Source: Holosporaceae bacterium (lineage in GTDB: Bacteria; Pseudomonadota; Alphaproteobacteria; UBA3830). Taken from it: a stretch of 44,520 nucleotides of DNA. The notes beneath the pieces are model-generated. The model saw nothing but the letters and a program-made list of their open reading frames with translations, was not told where the DNA came from and searched no databases. The number at the start of each line of letters is the position of its first letter. Position 1 is the stretch's first letter. The translations under genes were made by a program, and so were the position numbers. Shown piece by piece: positions 17,514 to 23,511 of this stretch. The stretch is from assembly GCA_031258575.1 (NCBI GenBank), contig JAIRMQ010000005.1:1-44520 (forward strand). Reading direction: 5' to 3'.

Positions 17514-18374
17514 ATGGTTCAGATAATAAAAGGAAAAGAAATAGCTGAAAATTTATGCGGCTCGATCAAAATCCAGATTGAAGATCTTAAAAAAAGGGGG
17601 ATTACTCCGCGTATAGCTTTGGTAAATGCAGGTGATGATCCAGCTAGCAAAATATATGTATCCAAAAAAGAGAAGTTAGCCGAGTCATTAGGTATATCGT
17701 CTGCAGTTTATGCACTTGGGAATGAGGTAAAAGAGGAAAAAATCGCAAAATTAATAGAAGAATTGAATAATGATCAGAAAATTCATGCAATTTTACTTCA
17801 ATCTCCACTTCCAGAAGGACTATCGTTTCGAAAACTGGTTGATTTAATACGACCAGATAAAGATGTTGATGGATTGACGACAATAAATCAGGGGAGATTA
17901 TTCACTGGAGAAAATTGCGTTGTTCCATGTACTCCTTTAGGAGTTTTGCACCTGCTGAAAACAGTTCATGAAAAAATTGCTGGATTGCATGTCGTCATTC
18001 TTGGAAGATCTTATATAGTGGGGCGTCCTCTGGCTCAATTGCTTTTAAATAACAATTGTAGTGTGACTTCTCTTCATTCGTATTCCAGGGATTTACCTTT
18101 TTTATGTAAAGCTGCTGATATTGTTATCAGCGCGATAGGAAAGCCCATGTTTATCGGACGCGATTTTATAAAAAAAGGAGCTACAGTCATAGACGTTGGA
18201 ATTACAAGAATCGAGCAGGACGGCAAGAAGAAAATTGTTGGAGATGTAAATTTTAATGAAGTGTCAGAAATAGCAGGAGCTATTACCCCCGTTCCAAATG
18301 GGGTAGGTCCAATGACGGTTGCTTGCCTGATGCAAAATACTCTAAGTTTAGCTATTGCGCATTGTATATCTTAG
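17514..18374 (+). CDS. folD: Methylenetetrahydrofolate dehydrogenase/cyclohydrolase
   Basis: FolD interconverts 5,10-methylene-, methenyl- and 10-formyl-tetrahydrofolate using NADP, feeding purine, thymidylate and formyl-methionine synthesis. The 286-residue length is normal. Motifs are YVSKKEKLAESLGI with the catalytic Lys, AILLQSPLPEGLSF and PDKDVDGLTTINQGRL. The NADP-binding VILGRSYIVGRPLAQLLL and the C-terminal ITPVPNGVGPMTVACLMQNT follow. It begins 2 bases after yggT and ends the xseB-yggT-folD group. Confidence 0.96.
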   Translation: MVQIIKGKEIAENLCGSIKIQIEDLKKRGITPRIALVNAGDDPASKIYVSKKEKLAESLGISSAVYALGNEVKEEKIAKLIEELNNDQKIHAILLQSPLPEGLSFRKLVDLIRPDKDVDGLTTINQGRLFTGENCVVPCTPLGVLHLLKTVHEKIAGLHVVILGRSYIVGRPLAQLLLNNNCSVTSLHSYSRDLPFLCKAADIVISAIGKPMFIGRDFIKKGATVIDVGITRIEQDGKKKIVGDVNFNEVSEIAGAITPVPNGVGPMTVACLMQNTLSLAIAHCIS

Positions 18375-18411
18375 TAGAAATGCGATTTATGCTTCTTTTA
18401 ATTAATGATTT

Positions 18412-18468
18412 GATGGAGAGTTCTTCCATCTCCGTAAGACATCTGATATAGTTACCCTGTTATTAGGG
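18412..18468 (+). promoter_or_regulatory. rplI leader with two small hairpins
   Basis: GATGGA (18412-18417) pairs with TCCATC (18425-18430). Further on, CCCT (18455-18458) pairs with AGGG (18465-18468). The AGGG of the second hairpin is also the only Shine-Dalgarno-like sequence ahead of rplI, so pairing could mask it. This could be a translational control element, but the stems are short and the reading is tentative. Confidence 0.3.
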
Positions 18469-18479
18469 ATGTAATAGCT

Positions 18480-18989
18480 ATGGAGCATATTAAAGTTATT
18501 TTGTTACAGAGAGTTGCCGGGCTTGGTTTAATTAGTGATGTTGTTAATGTAAAACCTGGTTTCGCAAGGAATTATCTACTTCCTAAAAAAATTGCGCTAA
18601 GAGCTACTAAAGAAAATGTAGCGTATTTTGAGAAAGAGAGAGCACAGATAGAAGCCAGAAATGCTGAAACAAAAACTGAAGCTCAGAAGATTGCAGAGAA
18701 AATGGGAACATTATCGATATCAATTGTTCGGCAAGCCAGTGATAAAGGGCAACTCTATGGATCGGTTAGCGCTCGAGATATTGCTGCATCGATAAAAGAG
18801 GCTGGATTTAGTATCAGAGCTGGTCAGATTAATATAGGTCATCCTATAAAGTCGCTAGGAATTTACGATATTTCTGTTGATTTACACCCTGAAGTATCAG
18901 TTATAGTAAAATTAAGCGTTGCGAAGTCTGAAGAAGAAGCGCAGCAACAAATTACAGAAATCTTACCGGAAGAAACAATCGTTGAATGA
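18480..18989 (+). CDS. rplI: 50S ribosomal protein bL9
   Basis: bL9 binds 23S rRNA domain V near the L1 stalk and extends from the ribosome, affecting frame maintenance. The 169-residue product has the N-terminal domain signature VILLQRVAGLGLISDVVNVK with GFARNYLLPKKIA, the connecting helix and the C-terminal domain (QLYGSVSARDIA). It ends in an acidic tail. The usual rpsF-rpsR partners are absent; it follows folD after about 100 bases. Its TGA stop overlaps the ATG of a broken small gene. Confidence 0.96.
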   Translation: MEHIKVILLQRVAGLGLISDVVNVKPGFARNYLLPKKIALRATKENVAYFEKERAQIEARNAETKTEAQKIAEKMGTLSISIVRQASDKGQLYGSVSARDIAASIKEAGFSIRAGQINIGHPIKSLGIYDISVDLHPEVSVIVKLSVAKSEEEAQQQITEILPEETIVE

Positions 18990-19181
18990 AGCAGGCTCTT
19001 ACTCCTGAAGATATAAATTTTCTAAAAGAGAAAATACGCTTGGTTTCTGCTGCTCCTTGGAATGTTATTGAGGATAATCACGTTGAAACGGGTCCCCTAC
19101 ACAGACGGAAATCCTATAGCGCTTTTCGATTATAATAATGGAGATCAGAATAAAGCAGACGCTTATTTTACTCTTTTATGA
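18986..19181 (+). pseudogene. Frameshifted small gene remnant after rplI
   Basis: An ATG overlapping the rplI stop (ATGA) opens a frame reading ALTPEDINFLKEKIRLVSAA, then PWNVIEDNHVE. That frame then runs into stops. The +1 frame continues sensibly as PYTDGNPIALFDYNNGDQNK and ADAYFTLL before a TGA at 19179-19181. A single indel near 19092-19100 therefore broke one coding sequence. The pattern (short helix, APW motif, DG-P-A strand, N-A-D stretch) recalls small phage or plasmid proteins of the Ead/Ea22-like sort, but I cannot name it firmly. It could be a truncated gene as well as a frameshifted one. Confidence 0.5.
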
Positions 19182-19222
19182 AATTTATACTGGTATTATT
19201 TTTTTAATTTGGGAGATTTAAA

Positions 19223-20401
19223 ATGAAAAGGATTATTATTGTATTTTTTCTTGTTCTTTTTTCGCCAATCGAAGCCGAAAGATTAGATGAACTTATAAGC
19301 GCTGAGTATGCTATTTTGATGGATAGCGAAACTGGAGACATTTTTTTTGAAAAAAATCCATATGCGAGATGCGCGCCGTCATCTATGACCAAATTACTAA
19401 CGGCCTATATTTTATTCTCCGAAATATCCCAAGGGCACCTAAAATTAACAGATGAATTTCCTGTTAGCTTAAAAGCTCAAAAAATGAAAGGATCACGAAG
19501 TTTCTTTCAGGCAGGAACAACAGTAAAAATAGAGGATTTAATACGTAGTATAATCGTGCATTCGGGAAACGACGCATGTGTTATCGTCGCGGAAGGAATA
19601 TCCGGAGATGTTGATGTATTCGCGGAGAAAATGAACGAAACAGCCCAAAAACTCGGCTTGAAAAATTCGCACTTTACAAATCCACATGGATTACCGGATG
19701 AAGATCATTTTTCCTGCGTAGGAGATATAGCTATGATCTCGAAAAGGATAATTTCCGACTTTCCACAATTCTATCGTTATTTTTCGGAGAAAGTTTTTAC
19801 GATTAATTCTATAACTCAGCAGAATCGCAATACACTTCTGGGAAATTCGCTTAAAATTGACGGATTAAAGACTGGAAGAACTAACGCCGGTGGTTATGGA
19901 ATATCTGTTTCCGCATCTAATAGTAACGGTAAACGCTTAATCGCAGTGGTTAACGGATGTAAAACATCAAAGAATAGAGCGCACGATGCCAATAAATTAC
20001 TGGCGTTTGGATTTCAGGAGTTTGTTCCGATTAAAATAGCGAAAGCCGGTAATCGATTAACTGAAGCTTACGTTGATAATGGGGTAAAAAATACGGTTGG
20101 ACTCTGTTCTCATGCAGATATCATTGTCTCAGTTCCAAGAAAATATAGAGATACATTAACCGTCGAAGCAAAAATGAAAGAACCACTTATTGCTCCGATA
20201 GCTTTAGGAAAAAAGCTTGGTGAGTTAATTTATAAATATGGAAGTTTTACTTCTAAACCTCATTATATTTTTGCATGCGAATCGGTGGAAGAAGCGAACG
20301 TTTTTCAAAAAATAAAATTTTTCTTTCAGCGTTTTTTCTCTAAAAAGTCTTCTCAATCGCAAGAATCTAGCGGTATTGTTAGGAGCATCGCAGTGGAATA
20401 A
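19223..20401 (+). CDS. D-alanyl-D-alanine carboxypeptidase (penicillin-binding protein, S11 family)
   Basis: A periplasmic low-molecular-weight PBP that trims the terminal D-Ala of peptidoglycan stem peptides. Residues 1-18 form a signal peptide (KRIIIVFFLVLF, cleavage near SPIEA). The three catalytic motifs are present: SMTK (Ser54-Lys57), SGN (114-116) and KTG (216-218, in DGLKTGRTNAGGYG). The C-terminal beta-rich PBP5-type domain is followed by a basic, phenylalanine-rich helix (KIKFFFQRFFSKK) that would anchor it amphipathically to the membrane, as in DacA/DacC. The 392-residue length is typical. Its stop overlaps the tmk start by one base (TAATG). Confidence 0.93.
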   Translation: MKRIIIVFFLVLFSPIEAERLDELISAEYAILMDSETGDIFFEKNPYARCAPSSMTKLLTAYILFSEISQGHLKLTDEFPVSLKAQKMKGSRSFFQAGTTVKIEDLIRSIIVHSGNDACVIVAEGISGDVDVFAEKMNETAQKLGLKNSHFTNPHGLPDEDHFSCVGDIAMISKRIISDFPQFYRYFSEKVFTINSITQQNRNTLLGNSLKIDGLKTGRTNAGGYGISVSASNSNGKRLIAVVNGCKTSKNRAHDANKLLAFGFQEFVPIKIAKAGNRLTEAYVDNGVKNTVGLCSHADIIVSVPRKYRDTLTVEAKMKEPLIAPIALGKKLGELIYKYGSFTSKPHYIFACESVEEANVFQKIKFFFQRFFSKKSSQSQESSGIVRSIAVE

Positions 20402-21012
20402 TGCCTGGAAAATTTATTACATTTGAAGGAGGAGAGGGCGTAGGCAAATCAACCCAAGCGAAGTTGCTTGCGGAAAGGCTTTCTACCAGTTCCGTTAAAA
20501 CTTATCTTACTAGAGAACCAGGCGGAGATGTTATCGGAGAAGAAATCCGTAATCTCTTGAAAAAATCAGAAGAAATTGATCCGGTTTGTGAAGTTATGAT
20601 GATTTTTGCTGCTCGTCGAGATCATTTTGTGAAAATTATATCTCCGAAATTGGAGCAAAATTATTTCGTCATTTGTGACCGCTTTTATGATTCTTCATTG
20701 ATTTATCAAGGATTATTAAAAAGAGTATCGATTGAAGATATCATGCGATTAAAACAAATGGCTATAGGTACATTTGAGCCTGATTTTACAATTATATTAG
20801 ACGCTAGTTTTGATACTTCTCACAGAAGGATAACAGAAAGAAATCTCATTCCAGATGAGTACGATCTAATGAACCGCAAAAAATATGATTTAATACGAAG
20901 TGGATTTCAAAAGATGGCGGAAATCTTTTCCTTCCGCTCTGTACTCATAAATACTGAAAAATCCGAAAATATTGTATCGGAAAAAATATGGAAAACCTTT
21001 CAGAATCTGTGA
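20401..21012 (+). CDS. tmk: Thymidylate kinase
   Basis: Tmk phosphorylates dTMP to dTDP with ATP, an essential step for DNA synthesis. The 203-residue protein has the P-loop FEGGEGVGKSTQA (about residues 8-20), the TREPGG substrate motif and FAARRDHF. CDRFYDSSLIYQG follows, then a lid region with ERN in place of a fuller RGE-type lid. The start overlaps the stop of the preceding PBP gene by one base. It is the last gene of this block before the decayed IS region. Confidence 0.95.
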   Translation: MPGKFITFEGGEGVGKSTQAKLLAERLSTSSVKTYLTREPGGDVIGEEIRNLLKKSEEIDPVCEVMMIFAARRDHFVKIISPKLEQNYFVICDRFYDSSLIYQGLLKRVSIEDIMRLKQMAIGTFEPDFTIILDASFDTSHRRITERNLIPDEYDLMNRKKYDLIRSGFQKMAEIFSFRSVLINTEKSENIVSEKIWKTFQNL

Positions 21013-21022
21013 GATTCACAGA
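21006..21022 (+). terminator. Possible terminator hairpin at the end of tmk
   Basis: TCTGTGA (21006-21012) and TCACAGA (21016-21022) form a perfect 7-base stem with a 3-base loop, overlapping the tmk stop. A T-run (21033-21038) follows only after 10 bases. This is therefore an imperfect intrinsic terminator or simply an RNA 3'-end stabilising hairpin. Confidence 0.4.
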
Positions 21023-21055
21023 GATAGTTTCAATTTTTTGATATAAGAATTTAAA

Positions 21056-21170
21056 AGGGGGCTGACGCCTAACATTTAAGATGTTAAGGTGTTGGGATGT
21101 ATATAATGCATTGTAAATTAAGCAAAAGAGAACAAATCAAACTGATGGAATTTTTTGTATCCGGAACTAC
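21056..21170 (+). mobile_element. IS1595-type transposase N-terminal fragment
   Basis: A G-run and GGCTGACGCC at 21056-21069 look like a terminal inverted repeat. They are followed by a frame starting at 21097 (MYIMHCKLSKREQIKLMEFF then VSGTTA). That is the N-terminal zinc/HTH region of IS1595/IS1016-family transposases. The similarity ends near 21170, where the sequence continues in frame as an IS481-type transposase. The element is a stub and cannot transpose by itself. Confidence 0.6.
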
Positions 21171-21639
21171 GGCGGCGGACATGCTGAACGACAGAGTCGT
21201 TCCATTTTTTGATGAGCAGGAAATACCTCTGATGCGGCGTTCTCACGGATCGCGGTACCGAATACTGCGGAACCCTGGAAAATCATGCCTACGAGCTGTT
21301 TCTTAGCTAGAAGGAATTGACCACAGCAAAACCAAAGCCTACACGCCGCAGACGAACGGGATTTGCGAAAAATTCCATAAAACCATGAAAAACGGGTTCT
21401 ACGACTCCGCTCTGCGAAAAAAGATCTATACTTCGCTGGAAGAACTGCAAACGGACGTCGACGCCTGGTTGCGACACTATAACTACGAACGTCCTCATGA
21501 AGGAAAACATTGCTGCAGTAGACCTCCCATGCAGACTTTCAGCGAGAGCAAAAGCGTAGCTATTGATAAATCCAATCAATTGGCATACCATAAAAACGTT
21601 TCTGACAGTCATTACTTATATGACAATTCGGGAGGTTAA
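21171..21639 (+). mobile_element. IS481-family transposase C-terminal fragment, frameshifted
   Basis: The remains read TAADMLNDRVVPFFDEQEI in one frame, TDRGTEYCGTLENHAYELFL in a second and LEGIDHSKTKAYTPQTNGIC followed by EKFHKTM in a third. They end with YTSLEELQTDVDAWLRHYN and YERPHEG. This is the catalytic DDE half of an IS481-family transposase (the second Asp in TDRG, the Glu in CEKFH). Two indels, near 21240 and 21303, break it. Base composition is more GC-rich than the adjacent chromosome. The N-terminal half, including the first catalytic Asp, is missing. Confidence 0.75.
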
Positions 21640-21843
21640 AAATACTCACTGTCAGATTAAATCTTGTTCAGTACACATAATACTAGATCCCATTTTGAAT
21701 TATTCAAATAGTTTCTGGAATGCATTTTGTAGCAGCTGCTTTTGGACGGGCAATAGATAATTGATGATGGGATTTGGTATAAGAACAAACACATCGTTTT
21801 TTCTGTTAAATTACTCATAATTTCTCAGACATTCCGAATGTTC
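21640..21843. other. Noncoding stretch between IS remnants
   Basis: No gene or domain is recognisable. The sequence just after the IS481 fragment (CTCACTGTCAGATTAAATC, 21644-21662) may be the outer end of that element, but a matching partner was not found. The remainder is probably intergenic debris from repeated insertion events. Confidence 0.4.
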
Positions 21844-21846
21844 AAT

Positions 21847-21872
21847 AAAAAAAGCCACGAAGACCTGTCTTC
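21847..21872 (-). terminator. Rho-independent terminator (reverse strand)
   Basis: On the reverse strand GAAGAC (21872-21867) pairs with GTCTTC (21864-21859) across a 2-base loop. GTGGC and then seven T (21853-21847) follow. It lies downstream of the truncated IS630 transposase, so it would stop transcription coming from pyrG-side or transposase promoters. Just upstream on the same strand is an AGGAGG-ATG that opens only a 14-codon frame through the hairpin. Confidence 0.55.
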
Positions 21873-21895
21873 ACCAGTTGAAACATTCCTCCTAT

Positions 21896-22757
21896 TCAAG
21901 AAACTATTGATATTTTCAAAAAACACGACCACACCACCTGTAGCTGCAACAGGCACCGAAACATTTCAAGGTCTTTTGACCTATGCCAACCGGCTCCGTC
22001 CATAATTATTGCGATTTTTTGATTCGGATAATTTTTCGAAAGAATTTTTAAAAATTCATTCATGCTTTCGGTATTTACATTTGAAAAACTTGCGCTGTAA
22101 TTTGAGCCGGTTTTTGCAGAAATCGCTCCATAAACGTAGAATGCTTTGTAGCCGATTTTCACTTTTATCGATGTCCTTTTGCCTTTTTTAAACCATCCGT
22201 AACCGATTTTTGTGTGCGTTCCGAATCTTGCTTCGTCAAAAAATAAAACGTCGCTATAATCCTTCTTCTTCAACTCTTCGTTGATGTTTTTTTAAAAGTT
22301 TCCACCTTTTCCTTATCCTGTTTATAGTGCTGCAGCCGAGGCGTTATGTAGGAATATCTCATTTTTTTTTCATTTCACGATGCATGCTGCTGCGACTTAT
22401 CTTCTTTTCCAAAATTTCCTCTACTTTTTGTACCATAAAATCGACCGTAACTTGAGGATTTTCGTCAATAATTTTCTTGATAACCGCTTTGTCCGAGTCA
22501 TTTAATATGCTTTTTCGTTTGCGGGACGGAGGTGCTTTCAATTGCTCGATACCGCTCACCCTAAAGTGCTTAATCCAAGAATGTAATGTCATCTGCCGGA
22601 CATTAAAGACTTTTGCAACTTCCGTGATACCAAAACCGCATGCTGCTGTTATCGCCTCCAACTTCCTCGATACCAATGCATTGCTTCCCATCTTCTTTAA
22701 CTCGCTTTTCGCGGATTCCGCCAATTCCCGGCTCAACAACAATGATTTCCTCGACAT
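21896..22757 (-). mobile_element. IS630-family transposase, broken into two frames
   Basis: The N-terminal part (22757-22359) is an HTH region with FGITEVAKVFNVRQMTLHSW and the linker KRKSILNDSDKAVIKKIIDE. The C-terminal part (22273-21896) is the DDE domain with LFFDEARFGTHTKIGYGWFK and IIMDGAGWHRSKDLE. Between them RYSYITPRLQHYKQDKEK is readable, but a 9-A run (22362-22370) and a 7-A run (22285-22291) each shift the frame. After SKDLE the normal PPYSPELNP-E ending is absent, so the 3' end is also lost. A GAGGTAATC ribosome binding site precedes the ATG at 22757. IS630 elements insert at TA. Confidence 0.8.
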
Positions 22758-22794
22758 TGATTACCTCAATAAATAACTTTAGATTATTATGACA

Positions 22795-22976
22795 TTACTG
22801 ACAAATCTTTGCAAGCTCTAATCCTCGTTTAGCAATGGGATTTGATATTATTTCCTTGCGAAGATCCGTTACAAGGTCGTTTACTCCCTTAAATCAATAA
22901 CTCCGCCGAGAAGCTCCTTCAGCTTCTCTCGGCGCAATACCTTCGTTGCTTTCTCTTCTTTCGTTAGTTTGCTCAT
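22795..22976 (-). pseudogene. Small unidentified gene, frameshifted
   Basis: On the reverse strand a strong GGAGG sits 9 bases before ATG 22976, opening MSKLTKEEKATKVLRREKLK with ELLGGVIDLRE and a stop. The next frame continues as GVNDLVTDLRKEIISNPIAK then RGLELAKICQ to a stop at 22795-22797. A single lost or gained base near 22885 explains this. I do not recognise the family. The charged, helical N-terminus would suit a small regulator or an IS/plasmid accessory protein. Confidence 0.35.
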
Positions 22977-23023
22977 TCTAATTACCTCCGCTTATTAAAT
23001 ACCCTTTTAACAAGTTTCGGCCT

Positions 23024-23187
23024 TTACACAAATGTCGTACGGTCTCCTTTCACTCTGTACTTCTTACTAAGCTTATCAAGTGCCTCATCAATTGAAAACT
23101 GATATAAAACGGAACTACTTAACTCCTTCTCATTTTCCCAAGTTATATCTGCACTTTCTTCTGGCAACTGGCAAGTGAATTGAAAAA
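23024..23187 (-). pseudogene. C-terminal remnant of an unidentified protein
   Basis: The reverse strand reads ADITWENEKELSSSVLYQFS then IDEALDKLSKKYRVKGDRTT and FV before a TAA at 23024-23026. The frame is cut upstream by a stop near 23190, where the hbd fragment begins on the other strand. It lies 48 bases upstream of the small frameshifted gene at 22976 and points the same way, so the two may once have been an operon. The family is not recognised. Confidence 0.3.
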
Positions 23188-23511
23188 ACGCCTATCGCGG
23201 TAAAAAATTCTCCGGGATTTGTGCTGAACCGCATTATGATTCCCATGATAAACGAAGCAATTTACGTTCTTCAGGAAAATATATCGTCGGCTGAGCAAAT
23301 TGACGCGGCTTTGACCTTGGGAGCTCATCATCCGCTCAGTCCACTTGCTTTGGCTGACTTGATCTGACTGGATACCATGCTCGCAATTTTGAAAACTTTG
23401 CAAGAGAATCTCGGCGAAAACAAATACGTGCCATGCCCTCTGCTGAAAAGCTATGTGGCGCGCGGGTTTCTGGGTAAAAAGACTAAAAGAGGATTCTATG
23501 AATATCAATAA
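23172..23511 (+). pseudogene. 3-hydroxybutyryl-CoA dehydrogenase C-terminal fragment
   Basis: The frame reads KTPIAVKNSPGFVLNRIMIP with MINEAIYVLQE, then LGAHHPLSPLALADLI, a TGA (23365-23367), LDTMLAILKTLQENLG and finally VARGFLGKKTKRGFYEYQ with a TAA. This is the C-terminal helical domain of HBDH/FadB-type dehydrogenases. The TGA replaces the conserved Gly in ADLIGLD (GGA to TGA). The N-terminal Rossmann domain is missing. Composition is GC-richer than most of the window and like that of adjacent pyrG. Its stop overlaps the convergent end of pyrG by a few bases. Confidence 0.85.

Noticed and set aside
18453-18470. GTTACCCTGTTAT upstream of rplI resembles one side of the I-SceI homing-endonuclease site.
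   Set aside because: Only part of the site matches, the other half diverges, and no intron or endonuclease gene is nearby; it is read as a small hairpin.
23365-23367. The in-frame TGA in the hbd tail could hint at UGA reassigned as an amino-acid codon.
   Set aside because: prfB with its UGA-dependent frameshift is intact, several genuine genes here (for example rplI) end in TGA, the replaced residue is Gly and not Trp, and the gene lacks its N-terminal half.
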